From: Centrapalus pauciflorus
Lineage: Eukaryota; Streptophyta; Magnoliopsida; Asterales; Asteraceae
Assembly: GCA_020465985.1 (NCBI GenBank)
Contig: JAANYP010004234.1
Span: 78,712-142,711, forward strand
Direction: 5' to 3'
Length of the DNA: 64,000 nucleotides
Below the pieces are notes generated by a model. It saw nothing but the letters and a program-made list of their open reading frames with translations, did not search any database and was not told the origin of the DNA. The position numbers and the translations under genes are program-made. The stretch's first letter is position 1, and each line of letters begins with the position of its first letter. This document shows positions 10,630 to 26,420 of the stretch, one piece after another.

Positions 10630-12600
10630 TTGTTTTTAAAGGTAATTTGATTAGTTATATGATTTCATAAAAACTCTTTAGTTACATATTTCATAAAGTT
10701 TCTATATAACATGTAATTATATTAGAAGTTTATTTTGTTACATTTTTAAATTAATATTAATAAGGTTTTACATTGAATCTATGTAACTAAAATTCATGTG
10801 ATAAATAACAATACTATTATGTTATATATATTTGAGTTCAAGTAATATTTATTTATATTAAACATGTTGTATCAAAGTTGAGTCCATTTTATAATAAAAT
10901 TTATATAGACCGAGTTATTTTATGAATAATCTTAAAATTATTGATTATATATTTTATTAGTTTAATTTGTTAATTAACTTGTTTTTTAAAGGGTATTTGA
11001 TGAATTATATATTTTCATAAAGAGTTCTTTAAAAAATTAAAAATTATATCTTAAAGTTTTTCTTCAATGTGTAACCATATTTAAAAAAAATTATTTTATG
11101 TGTTAATTTATATATATATTAATTACAAATAATATATTTAATCATAAAATTCTATATTATATATTTTGTTTGGATCAATTTTTTGATTAAATTATTTTAA
11201 ATGCTACATAAGGAATCATATATTTTCATAAAAAAATTTAAATATTAAAAAAAATGTTTCTTAAAATTTAGGTACAACGTGTAAGTATGTTAAAAGTTTT
11301 TAATACATTAATTAAACATATGTTATTACATGAGAATTATGCTACACGACTCAACTTATCAAACTAAATTAAAAATAAACTAATTTTTTAATCTAAAATA
11401 TATAATAAATATATTTTATTATATAGAATTATCAATATACGACTCAACTAATCAAACTAAATAAATTAAATAATAAAATTATGCATTATATATAAAATAT
11501 GATCATCGTAATATATTACATGGAATTAATTATTATAGACATGAAATCATTACCATTATTATGATTCTATAAAGATTAATATATTTGTTAGAAATTTTAA
11601 ATCTACAAAGAGTGATATTTCATATATTTTTTTCAATGTACTATTTGCAAATAAAATTATTAGTTTCTTGTCATTTAAATGATATTTATGAATTACGTTT
11701 TTTGATAAGATAATTTGGTTATTAAAGATATTCAATTTAAATAAATAAATTAAAATGTAACACAATATTTTATTTCCTTTTTGTTAACTTATTTAGGTAT
11801 AAAATAATAAAAAGAGGTATATTAAATATTAATTTAATGAAATAAATGATTATTATATTCTTAGTATATCATCTTATCTTTGTGGTGTTTTGAAATTAAA
11901 TTAAATAAATAAATGATGTATATCATATGTAAATAAATGTTAGTTGACACATGTTGCGATATTAAATAAATAAATTCTTTTCATGACTATTTTTTGGTAT
12001 TAAACAAATTAATCAGTGACTTAGTATTAAATATTCCTATGATTTACTCGAAAACCCATATTATTTTTTTTTTGTATTAACTAATAAATTTAATTATTTT
12101 GATCTAAATAAATTATCAGTATAACTTATTACATAAAATTTATTGTTATATGACTAAACTTATCAAATCGAATTGAAATAAAATACACTATTATGATTTA
12201 AATAAATATCATTGTTGTTCATTATATGGAATTTAGTAACATATGTTGCAACTTATCGAATTAATTAAAGTAAATAACAAAATAATATATTTTGATATAA
12301 AATATGATCATTGTAATTTATTATATTGAATTGGAATACTTTACACATAAAATCATTTATGGCATGGGTCTTTATTGAAATGAACTCAACTTATCAAATT
12401 AAATAAATTAAATAATAAACAATATAGTTTAATTTAATAATGATCATTGCAATATTTTAAATGAAATCATTTATGGCATGAATATTTATTTATATGGACC
12501 CAACTTACACACACACACACACACGTACATATAGATATAGATAACATAAGATTATCTTTATAAAGTTAATGACATGAGCTCAAATAATATAGACTTTAAT
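10440..12600 (-). repeat. Diverged direct copy A of a 2.1 kb AT-rich Helitron-like segment
   Basis: From aatttaagatttatgcattaatg onward this segment matches 15637-17640 almost throughout, with many substitutions and small indels. It includes an (AT)n tract at 10563-10624. Its right end near 12500-12545 carries the minus-strand 5'-end-like motif seen in neighbouring Helitron-type copies. No coding potential. Confidence 0.6.
10563..10625. repeat. (AT)n microsatellite
   Basis: About 31 uninterrupted AT units. Confidence 0.95.
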
Positions 12601-13076
12601 GATATGGACTCTTGGTAATTAAATCTTCCTTAATGATCAATTATAATGATTAAAATTTGAATTGAAACAATTTGTGTTACTTAAGGAATTTTTTTTAGAT
12701 TATCATATTAGGTACAAGATGAAACTTAACTATCCTTATTGAACAAAATATTTTTATATAAATATTATAGAATCTATATGAATAAACATATCATCATATG
12801 TATAATTTGAACCAAATGATATTTTTTTACTTAACAATGATATTAAAACTATTTAAAGAATACTTTTATCATAATAATAATATCAAAATTTAAAAAAAAA
12901 AGATTCATAATAGAATAATTATATTCAAAAGCTTTCAATTTATAATTATGTCATTATAAACTTTTAATTACGTAAATAAATTGTTTTAAAAATTTTAATT
13001 AGATTTTAGGTTATCTCAATAGATGTAATATCAAAATAGTTCACTTCAAAAATAAATAAATAATAGTATGAGTCAG
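12601..13076. other. AT-rich sequence without recognisable features
   Basis: No ORF of note, no repeat boundary and no RNA gene seen; probably decayed transposon sequence. Confidence 0.5.
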
Positions 13077-13486
13077 GTTCAAAAAAGTACCTCTCGAAAT
13101 CAAGTGCACCCGAAGGTACCAACCTTAAAAAACTTTTTTGAAAATTTTTTTCTCATAACCATGTATAAATTAATGTTATACACATGATATATTAATTTCA
13201 CATACATTCACACTTTCTGTGTCCTTAAAACTTATGTATATGCTCAATGCATATTTATGTGAATGATCATCCATGTGCATGGTGATTTCACACCATGTGA
13301 ATGGTGTGAATGACCATTCACATGGTCTTTTTTTACCATTCACAAGATTTATGATGTTGCTTCTTTTGAAAAAAAGTCTTATAATGTTGTCTTATACATG
13401 TCTATTCAAAAAAAATATATGTGAATGATCATTCACATTAGGGTACGCTGGGTACGCTGGAATCTTATAGGTACGCTGATGAACCT
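13077..13486. mobile_element. MITE, family with gtacc and gaacctga ends
   Basis: The left end reads caggttcaaaaaagtacc and the right end ggtacgctgatgaacctg, an inverted repeat of about 9-12 bases. Inside is the palindromic block ttcacaccatgtgaatggtgtgaa. The same family recurs as a fragment at 27241-27495 and as a longer, diverged copy at 41876-42250. Confidence 0.65.
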
Positions 13487-14295
13487 GATTCATAATAGTA
13501 TTTGTCATATAAGCTATTTAATTTGTCAACATTTAATATAATTACTCAAATAGTCTAGAAGAAAACATAAAATATACAAATAAAAAATATAGTTTTAAAA
13601 AGATTATTAAGATGAATTATTATTTATATAAGGAATCAGTGATATAAAAACATGGTTTTCAATATTTAAACTAAATTAATTAAAAATCAATGAGTAAATA
13701 ATAAACTTTCGATTTAGAATATAGGAGAGGACACGTGGCGATTTATAAATCCAACTAAAATCCGAAACAAAATTAAAATTGAATACGAAATTATCAAAGT
13801 GACTCCTATATACATCTAATATATGTGATTGCCAAAAAACAAATTCTATTACAATAGCTCTCAACTTTCACAAAACAAACAATTACTTATACTACAAAAT
13901 TAAAAATAAGCCATGTACCACAACGACTAATTAATACATTTTTTATTATATGTCTTTCCGCTCAGATGAAACCCAATTAAATTTAATTTATGGGTGCTTT
14001 TCGAGCGAGAAGTTCTCCGACTTGATATTGTCACCATCCGTGAATTCCAACAACATCAAATTAGCTTATGGAGATGAGTTTCGTGATCCCGCTTACGCTT
14101 TACTCTTGAACCTTAAACTTTAACCATTTGCTGTGAAATCATTGCTACCACATTAGGCCTCGTTGGCCGTCATGAACCAAAATTTTTAGCATTATCGTAA
14201 AAATTTCCATCCACCAAACACTCACAAATTGTTTGTAACATGAAATGAAGGAAGAATGTTTATGAACAAATGTAACTTTGTTATTTATAGATAAA
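13487..14295. other. AT-rich stretch with one exon-like segment
   Basis: Mostly low complexity. A block at 13985-14122 is less AT-rich and is listed separately. No MITE ends or RNA genes were seen. Confidence 0.4.
13988..14122 (+). pseudogene. Exon-like fragment of an unrecognised gene
   Basis: In one plus frame the bases encode about 44 residues starting GCFSSEKFSDLILSPSV and ending LLLNLKL before TAA. Composition is balanced and unlike the surrounding AT-rich DNA, which suggests the C-terminal exon of a gene captured or left behind. I do not recognise the family and no upstream exon is evident. Confidence 0.25.
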
Positions 14296-17640
<3,345 letters not shown>

Positions 17641-18300
17641 ATTTTTAAATATTTACTTAAATTTAAAAAGCAGTAGAATTATATTTAATTTAAATATATA
17701 ATAATGTGATTGGTTAAGTGGCTTCTGATAACCATGTTATTCCATTGGGTTTTTATGATGATCTAGATACTTAATTAAACTAAATAGATAGTTACCATAT
17801 ATTATTATTTCATTAAAGTGAAATAAAAGTCATTGCTATTATTATTTATTACATAGATTCAGTTATGGTTAGATATATAACTAAAATTATCTAAGTCATT
17901 TCAATTATAAATTTAAGTCAATAATATTATAACTTATTACATGTAAGTCAACTTCTACTTTTATATAATTAAATCAACTATGTATAAAAGAGAAATTGAA
18001 ATTAAATATGAAGCTTTCTCATATTTTATTTGTTACATGTTTTATTTATTATTATGTGATATGATTATCGATGTTCAAATAAAAATGTTAATAAAATAAA
18101 TATTTTTAATAATAATTCATTTTATTATATAAAGCAAATTGAATTAATTTATTCATTTTGATTATATACATTTGTCTTAATGTTTTGTTAATAAAACAAT
18201 CATAATGATAATTCATTTCTAAAGTTATCAAACAAAATCACAAGTATATATGTTATATTATAACAAATTAAAAATAGAAAATAAAAATATAACTATTATT
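17641..18300. other. AT-rich sequence without recognisable features
   Basis: No supported gene, repeat boundary or RNA gene. Confidence 0.5.
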
Positions 18301-20395
18301 AAAATATGGTTTTTGGTTTAGACTTATGTTTATTATAAGATTGATTTAAAAAAAATATAAAACAAACAATACAACTAATACTAAAATATGATTTCGGTTT
18401 AGACTTGCATTTATTATAATATTATGGTAATTATTTCAAGTTCTATGACATATATATTTAGAAAAAAAAACATTATTCTACTTTTATATTTTGATTTTTA
18501 GTCATCAAATAAGTTAAAACAAAAATAATTTTATAGTTTATGCAACAGAAAATAAAATTCACAGTACTCATTCTAATAAACAAAATCTAAATTCCATGAT
18601 AGTTAACCAAAATCAATTTAAAAGAAACATCACTTCTAATAATTAATAAATTAGGTATAAAAATGTAAGTTAATCATATGTATTCACTTATAAAGAATAA
18701 AAGTAATATAATCACCTCATCACTTTTCAGATTTCTATGAAGTTTAGTTTTTAGGTCACCTTCTGTAAAAACGTTCAATACTAAGAACATATGGCTCTAT
18801 CACCAATTTAGTATTCCTCAATGTTTTGTCAAAAACCACCAAACTGAAATACAAACACGACGATGAACATTGTAAAATTTCCACACAAAATGATGATCAC
18901 ACATTCTTTTCCGTTACAAAATTTAAAGAATCACGCAAATTGAAAATATTAAACAGCTAAACAAAAAACATGAATTCTTACTCTAGAGAGAGAGCGCAAA
19001 GGAAGATTGTGATAATGTAGCTCGTATAGTCTATTGTTTGTATGTATATTTTTTTGACAATTTTGTTTAGTTTTGTGGTTATAAATATTTTGTCATTCAA
19101 AAAAATAGTAATAGAGGAAAATGGATGGGTAATCGTGTGTTGGGAAATGAAAGGACTTGATTTCAATTAATAGATAATTAATTCAATCTAAAAAATGATA
19201 AGTAACGGTCATTTGCAATTTAAGAGTAGTAAATATTTAATTCCATTTAATAAAAAATAACTAAATAATTATTTCTATTATTTTTTTAAAAATCAAAATT
19301 AAATCATTAATACTCATATTTATTACATGGGACTCAACTTTTATATAAATATGGTTTTTGGTTTAGACTTATGTTTATTATAAGATTGATTTAAAATAAA
19401 ATATAAAACAAACAATACAACTAATACTAAAATATGATTTCGGTTTAGACTTGCATTTATTATAACATTATGGTAATTATTTCAAGTTCTATGACATATA
19501 TATTTAGAAAAAAACATTATTCTACTTTTATATTTTGATTTTTAGTCATCAAATAAGTTAAAACAAAAATAATTTTATAGTTTATGCAACAGAAAATAAA
19601 ATTCACAGTACTCATTCTAATAAACAAAATCTAAATTCCATGATAGTTAACCAAAATCAATTTAAAAGAAACATCACTTCTAGTAATTGATAAATTAGGT
19701 ATAAAAATGTAAGTTAATCGTATGTATTCACTTATAAAGAATAAAAGTAATATAATCACCTCATCACTTTTCAGATTTCTATGAAGTTTAGTTTTTAGGT
19801 CACATTCTGTAAAAACGTTCAATACTAAGAACATATGACTCTATCACCAATTTAGTATTCCTCAATGTTTTGTCGAAAACCACCAAACTGAAATACAAAC
19901 ACTACGATGAACATTGTAAATTTTCCACACAAAATGATGATCACACATTCTTTTCCGTTACAAAATTTAAAGAATCACGCAAATTGAAAATTTTAAACAG
20001 CTAAACAAAAAATATGAATTCTTACTCTAGAGAGAGAGCGCAAAGGAAGATTGTGATAATGTAGCTCGTATGGTCTATTGTTTGTATGTATATTTTTTTG
20101 ACAATTTTGTTTAGTTTTGTGGTTATAAATATTTTGTCATTCAAAAAAATAGTAATAGAGGAAAATGGATGGGTAATCGTGTGTTGGGAAATGAAAGGAC
20201 TTGATTTCAATTAATAGATAATTAATTCAATTTAAAAAATGATAAGTAACGGTCATTTGCAATTTAAGAGTAGTAAATATTTAATTCCATTTAATAAAAA
20301 ATAACTAAATAATTATTTCTATTATTTTTTAAAAATCAAAATTAAATCATTAATACTCATATTTATTACATGAGACTCAACTTTTATATATATAT
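18301..20395. repeat. Near-identical tandem duplication, 1046-bp unit
   Basis: Copy 1 (18301-19346) and copy 2 (19347-20395) run in the same direction and differ at only a few positions by eye. Each ends with ttattacatg(g/a)gactcaacttttatat, the Helitron-end-like motif, so the unit boundary coincides with a transposon terminus. Each copy contains an open minus frame starting MKSSPFISQHTITHPF (19166-18978 and 20210-20022), which I regard as incidental. Confidence 0.85.
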
Positions 20396-20647
20396 AGATA
20401 TAGATAGATATAGATATAGATTTATTATATGGATTCAACTTATAATTTTTTTTATTACTATTCAAAATAAAAGTTTATTATTATTATTTACAAAATAAAT
20501 AAATTATATAACAATTTATTACATTTATACTTATTACTATCATTTATTACTTAAAAGTTTATTATTACATTATTTACAAAATAACTAAATTATATAACAA
20601 TTTATTACATGCATACTTATTACTATCATTTATTACTTTGGACTCAA

Positions 20648-20718
<71 letters not shown>

Positions 20719-21061
20719 CTTTAATTTAATAATTAGATAAAACCATATAGCTAACTAACTAACAATTTTTCACCTAAATTCCCTCCATCATTTAATTTGA
20801 CGTAATAAATTTTGTTCTCCTATTTTATTAATTACATTTAAAATATAGAACAAGATTTCACACGTAAATAAATCATAAAACTATTTATTCTATAATTAAC
20901 ATTATAATTTCTCGTAACTTTTATTATATAATGTTTTTTATGTAAATTTAAATTTAAAATGTTATTGTCACTGATTTATTTTACCCACAATATGATATAA
21001 TTTATTTTTTTCTTCCAATAACTTTTAATAGGGGGCAATCTAAAGTAATAATTTTTATATA
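20396..21061. other. AT-rich sequence with (AT)n and short tatagata repeats
   Basis: An (AT)n tract of about 30 units at 20651-20712 and a degenerate direct repeat (ttattattatttacaaaataa twice near 20480 and 20570). No gene. Confidence 0.6.
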
Positions 21062-21366
21062 TCTATATAAGTGGTCTACACTTTGTTAAGTGTCTATAAA
21101 TCTATAATATAAATAAATAAATCGTCACATGTCAGCTTTTCTTTAAATTAACACATGTTACAAACTCCTTTTACTTATCATATTAAAATCTAATTTAAAA
21201 TTCAGTATAAATCAATACAATTCTAATTTACACTACATAATTTAATATTAAATTAACTAAAACTCAATAAACACTAATTTTTCTAATTACTTTATATATC
21301 TTTAGAAATATTTGTTAAATTTTTTTTTTTAAATTAACCCATGTATTTACATGGGTAATAACCTAG
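21062..21366 (+). mobile_element. Short nonautonomous Helitron, 305 bp
   Basis: Begins TCTATATAAG after an A and ends with a hairpin (ACCCATGTatttACATGGGT, 21337-21356) followed by CTAG at 21363-21366 and then T. This is the expected insertion between A and T with no target duplication. It encodes nothing. Confidence 0.75.
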
Positions 21367-21612
21367 TCTTACAATATAATAAGAAAGTAATATATTCAAA
21401 TTTTGAAATTGATATATGTTGACCGAGATTTGAAGGATCTTTAAAGAAATTCATATTTTTTTAAATAAAATTAATCATGTTACCATATATAATAATCAAG
21501 TAAATGTCCATAATGTTCATTAAGGAGAGAGAAGAGTATTGCTTATGTGGCTATTTTTCATTGGTTTTCTTACCGGCTTTATTTTAAGCTCGGTCTTCAT
21601 TTGATCCACTCC
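21367..21612. other. Spacer without recognisable features
   Basis: AT-rich flank of the retrotransposon to the right. Confidence 0.5.
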
Positions 21613-21958
21613 TGATGATTCAAATGTTCAGCAATCCAATCACATTTAATAACAATTCTATGAACAATAATAATCAACACATAATATTGAATGATTGAAT
21701 AGATGAGAAAATATTACAGTGATATTTCTTGAACTTTCTTGTTCAATACTCCTCTATTCCTTCTGCTTGTATGTGTGTATGTGTGATTGTATCTCTCAAC
21801 CGTATATGCACAGTACCACACACATTCTATTTATACTTAATACAAAAGTATTAAGTATTTACACAAACGACCCCTAAACTCTTTCTTATATACAATTAGA
21901 TCCCTGAACTTATAAACAATATAATTGTTTCATCGCTATTTAATATTTATACCTAACA
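21613..21958 (-). mobile_element. 3' LTR, 346 bp
   Basis: On the plus strand it begins TGATGATTCAAATG and ends CCTAACA; on the minus strand it runs TGTTAGG to CA. It is almost identical to 26903-27240. Confidence 0.92.
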
Positions 21959-21971
21959 ATCTCCCCCTTAG
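21959..21971 (-). promoter_or_regulatory. Polypurine tract
   Basis: The minus strand reads CTAAGGGGGAGAT directly before the TGTTAGG start of the 3' LTR. A second copy of the same tract lies near 22113-22125. Confidence 0.85.
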
Positions 21972-24016
21972 AGATGAAAGCAATTATTACAATTACAATG
22001 TAAAGCCGAGATCTATTTTCTTTTCTATTTTCTTCAGATTCTTCAAACTTTGAATCTTCAAACTCTAAACATTTAATAATATTAAGTTCACCTCTATAAA
22101 TGTTCCCAACAATCTCCCCCTTAGAGATGAAATCAAATCTTTCATTAAAGTTCATTTCAGGTCTTGATTCTTTTCTTGAATCTTTTTCTTTTCTTCAATC
22201 TCTGAATCTTCTCTGATCTTCTCTTTAAACACACTTCCCCTTGAATCATGAACGGCCTTTGGAATTTCTTCCTTTATCATTTGTCTTTGAAATGTTGTTG
22301 TAATTGTCTTCAGTTGTCTTCAATCTACTCAAACGTTGTCTCTGAAATTCAGCTTTTCTTTTCTTTTCTCCCCCTCACGATGATCATAAGAATTATGAAC
22401 ATCATGCAAAGTATTCAGAGACATAAATGCACTGAAATTTACAGTAGAAGAATACATAAACAATTACAACTCAGAATTTATCACAAATTGATTTTCTCCC
22501 CCTCAACTGATATCTCTCCCTTTATACTAAACAAACTTATCTCACTCCTCCTCAAATGAATAGAAATTTCGTTACAAAACAAAGTCAAAGCTTTTCAACT
22601 TGACTAGAGGAAAATGAAATAAATTCATTAGTGAAATAACGAGTCCAGGTCCACATAGGATTCCTGTTTGCACAATAGACATAATCTATGTGACCTACGT
22701 TCAGCACTGGCGTGATGTTAACACTGGTAGGAATTCCAAATAGTCATCGTGAAATCCTTTAACATGAAAGAATCACTCTTATTTGTTCTGGCTTAGTCAC
22801 TTTGGACTAGCAGTTTATAGTCACACAGACTGTCAGACTCGATGTGTTCTAAAAGTGTATATATTATCAGCTCTAGACACAAAGTGCATCAAATGAAGTC
22901 CGAGACCGGAGCAAATGTCTTCCTTGTTTCAATATCAATAATATCCAAATAATATATCAATAGAAATGTGTTATATCTACGTGATTATTAAAACAGAAAT
23001 CTTTTGAGAGATTACTGAGTGGTTGGTGGGGTTAAGTGCATGCGTCACTGGGTCCATGACGTCTTTTTCAATATCAAGTCTCATAGAGCTTGATAGATTA
23101 TGTGGTTTACCCAGCAGACACAGTGTAGATAGGATTATCTTTTCTTCAAATACTTTCTCAACTCTCAGCCTCAGCATTTTTCAACTTTACTCGCCTCGGC
23201 TCACTTTTCAGAAGAAAAAAATGTAGTCAGCTTTATAGTGAAAGCACCACCATCTCCTTTCAATATATCCCTCTCATTTACATTATACCTCTGCTCGACC
23301 CTGTCAGTATCCCGTGATAACTGACACTTCTCAACTAATAGATATAAAGAACCCTTACCCACATAAACTACCGTTGGTTTGCTTCTTGGGTAGGTCTTCC
23401 GGTTCTGATTAGACCCATAGAAGCGATATTTATGCCTATCACTCAGTTTGATGCATAATCGGAGTCAGCAGAAAGATGTTCAGCTTTGAAGCTCAAGGGA
23501 TATGATGAAATTCAGCTCATATGATATCGGAGATTGTATTTAGATTATTTGGGAGATATCAGAATGAAATGAAAAATCTGATATATGATATGAAAAGAAT
23601 CAGATTTTCTTGAAAGAATTAGCACTTGGGAAATAATTGGAGAATCTCGTATGAATTGAAAGAGTTGTAACAAAGAGAGTCTCAGAAGAAATGAGATTAT
23701 GAAAATCAAAGAGATTAGATTAATTAATCTCAATGATATATTCAGAGAATCAGACAAATATTTCTTTTCAGCTTAAAACTTCTCTTTATGTGTGTATCAA
23801 ATATTTTCGTGAAAAGTCACACACAGTTTTTGAAAAATGTCATCGTCAAAGTATCTGAAACTCCCCATGGAAATAAGCACAAAAAAATATTTAACTCATG
23901 AAAAGTAAACAGGAGCAAATATTTTTTTATGAAAATAAAACTCTCACTTTGTCAATTTCAGCTTCGGAGTTGAATTCAGGGCAGGAATTCCAGTAAGATT
24001 TGTCTCTCAGAACGGG
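21972..24016 (-). other. Conserved long non-coding region of the nonautonomous element
   Basis: About 2 kb without a sustained frame, yet it aligns with 31125-33063 in the other copy. GGGGGAG tracts recur at about 21962, 22115, 22370, 22499 and 23863. Shared segments include the stretch tgtcagttatcacgggatac and the paired cggtctc/gaccgga block. Probably carries replication or packaging signals. Confidence 0.6.
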
Positions 24017-24341
24017 TTCTAATCGAAGATGATTAGAAGCCATATGTCGCGGAAGCTCGGGTTTCAGTCTGAAGTAACTGAAAGCCGTTAGCTCAGAGTC
24101 TGTACTGAGAAACATAGAAGCCATTTCCAATGAAGCTCGGGTGCTAGTCTGAATTGACTAAAAACGATTGGAATATAAACAAGGGTTCTGCACTGATGTG
24201 CACATAAACCTATATGAGATGAAGCCCGGATTCTAGTCTATACTAACTAGAAGCCTGTTGAAGTAAAGTCCGGGTTCTATTCTGTTGTGAATAGAAGCCT
24301 GTGAAATTTAAGAACGGGTTCCAGTCTGTAATGATCTGGAA
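24017..24341 (-). repeat. Array of eight covarying hairpins, about 44-nt period
   Basis: Plus-strand positions of stem pairs: TTCTAATC/GATTAGAA 24017-24038, TTTCAGT/ACTGAAA 24062-24083, CTCAG/CTGAG 24092-24109, TAGTC/GACTA 24145-24160, TGCAC/GTGCA 24189-24202, TTCTAGT/ACTAGAA 24231-24252, TTCTATTC/GAATAGAA 24275-24296, TTCCAG/CTGGAA 24319-24341. Stems differ in sequence but stay complementary; flanks (aacccg and aggctt in element sense) are conserved. The array begins just after the gag region, where pol would follow. Function unknown; a structured RNA is the simplest reading. Confidence 0.8.
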
Positions 24342-24361
24342 GCCTCTTTAAACCTACACAA

Positions 24362-25525
24362 TCAAAATGTCTTTGGTATCCAAACTGATTTGGATCCAGA
24401 CTTGTTAGCACTTTTGGGTACGCATTTCAAAACGGGTTTTGGTACCCACTTGTACTTGGGTTTAGGTACCCAATGCAGATTATAACTATCAGCTTCTCTC
24501 TTAGAAGTAGAAAACAAATTTCTTTAAGTATTGGAAAATTGAATATCTGAATTTCTAAAGTAACTTGAATTTGAAAGATTAGACTTTTGCGAACTTCTTT
24601 TTGAAAAACTGTCCGGTTCTTGCCTGTTTCTGATAATACTTGGTGTTTTTAGTGAAAATGTTTTCTGATTAGAATGACCAGTACTTTCAGAAACTTTAGG
24701 AAAATTTGACTTCAAAGTTTCACCGGTGTAAATCTTGACCGGAAGTTGTTCAACAATTTTATTTTTGCCTCTGTGTATCTTTAACAGATACTTAAGTTTA
24801 AGATCAGAAGAATGATCAAATTTAGAGAATTCAGTTGGATTCTTTTCACTTTCTTTGGATAAATCAGAGTGATCAACTTTAGATTTTGAACAAACTGAAG
24901 GATCTTTAACCTCCAATTCTTTTGAAGAAGGAGAATCATTCAATTGTTTGGTAATATGAAATATCTGATCTTCTAATCCTTTGATAATGGCCAAATAAGA
25001 ATTTCTTTCATTATCAAATGATTGGTAATCAGTTTTAAGAGATTGTTCTTTGATTAAAAATATATTTCTTTCATCTTCAAACAATTTAGATTTAGCTTTA
25101 AAATCTTGTTCTTTAAGTAAGAACTCATGTTTTTCCTTCTCAAGAGAATCTTTAGTTAAAGACAACTCTTTTTCAAGAGCAAAAAATTCTTCAGATTTGT
25201 TTAAAATACAATTTTGATCAATCTGATTTATCTTGGAAAGTGAATCCTCAAGATCTTTAACTTTCTTATACAGTTCAGATCTTTCAGACAAAAGATATTT
25301 CAGTTGAGTTGCATTCTGAAAATTTGATCGTTTCGAATCGTCAAGTTCTTTTGATAATTCAGATATTTTCAATTTAAGAGCAGTACTCTCAGAATTTTGT
25401 TTGACTTTTAAGCTTTGAATTTCTTCTATCAGTATTGATACATCACTTAAAGCAAGAGCTTTATTAGTATTTAACTGAACAAGAATGTCGTAATTGTTCT
25501 TACGAATCTTTTCAGATTTAGTAAG
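24362..25525 (-). pseudogene. Gag-derived coiled-coil protein of the nonautonomous element, broken
   Basis: An open stretch of 334 codons (25525-24524) that looks largely helical and charged: KISELSKELDDSKR, KKVKDLEDSLSK, LEKEKHEFLLKEQDFKAK. It ends in a TAA at 24524 where the sister copy (29927-30943) has CAA, so a C-to-T change broke it. The frame then continues through repeated WVPKP motifs (KYKWVPKPVLK) to a TGA at 24362. TAG and TAA codons lie just upstream of 25525, so the N-terminal part (matrix/capsid, zinc knuckle) is degraded or missing. Sirevirus gags are known for coiled-coil extensions and, in some, for binding LC8-type dynein light chains; I see no clear LC8 motif. Confidence 0.8.
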
Positions 25526-25556
25526 TTATTCAATCAGCTAAGACTTTGAAAAATGT

Positions 25557-25814
25557 TCATATGTCATTTTGAATTGCTTGAAATTGAATCTTCCAGGATC
25601 TTTTATGGAAAAACTGAGTGAATTCTGATAAAATTTTGAAAACTATATCAGTAAATGATAACTTGTGAAAAATCAGCTCTGAAATGACTTTTTGACGTTG
25701 AAATTTCAGCTTTTCTGCAGAAAATTGTCCGTAACTTTTTTCTGGAGTGGAATTGGGCCTCGAAAATTTACTAAACCGGTTTTGCCTATTATAGAAATGA
25801 AGATCTCGGTTCAA
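25557..25814 (-). pseudogene. Degraded upstream gag or leader ORF
   Basis: An 85-codon frame starting MNRDLHFYNRQNRFSKF precedes the coiled-coil region. Basic and aromatic residues suggest the remains of a gag N-terminal part, but I cannot match it to a known domain. Confidence 0.3.
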
Positions 25815-25916
25815 GCTTCGATTTGATGTATGGTAGGCCTTCTAAAGATGTTCCAGTCAAAAGTTATGGTCAATTTAAGCGGCAAAGGTCAAATAGTCAA
25901 AACTTGAATTAGGATT

Positions 25917-26420
25917 TATGAAACTCGAAGCTTTAAAGATGAAACTCTAAGGATGAAGTTTGAAACTCGAAAGACTTGAAATACTTTAATCAAAAACTAG
26001 AATAATGAAAGTTCAATCTTGAATTAATCATTTCGAATCATATGGAGCCCAACTCGAATTATATTGAATACAACTCGAATGATAGTAGCTCAACTCGAAG
26101 TATATTGAGTACAACTCGAAGTGTATAGAGCCCAAATCGATGTATCAGGTGCTTAACTCGAAGTGTATAGAGCCCAAATCGATTTATAAGGTGCTTAACT
26201 CGAAGTATATAGAGTCCAACTCTATGTATATGAAACACAACTTGATTGAAGCACAAATGAAACTCGAATGATGATTCAGCAGAACACGAATTAATTGTGA
26301 TTAAACTCGGATATCAAAGTATAAAACTCGAATTATAAAGCATCAAGCTCGATCAAAAGTATATACAACTCGAATATCAATCAGATTAAACTCGAATGCT
26401 TTTATATAAAACTCGAAATA
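25917..26420 (-). repeat. Array of aaCTCGAAT-type motifs in the leader
   Basis: About 22 variants of aactcgaatgat, aactcgaagtat or aaatcgatgtat at 20-30-bp intervals on the plus strand, between the primer site and gag. It has the same core and orientation relative to the element as the array at 4130-4865. Confidence 0.85.

Noticed and set aside
18978..19166. Repeated 62-codon minus-strand frame as a small gene pair
   Set aside because: Both copies come from the tandem duplication; no codon bias, start context or homologue seen.
24017..24341. Regularly spaced repeats resembling a CRISPR array
   Set aside because: Plant retrotransposon context; the palindromic parts differ between units and there are no conserved repeats with unique spacers and no cas genes.
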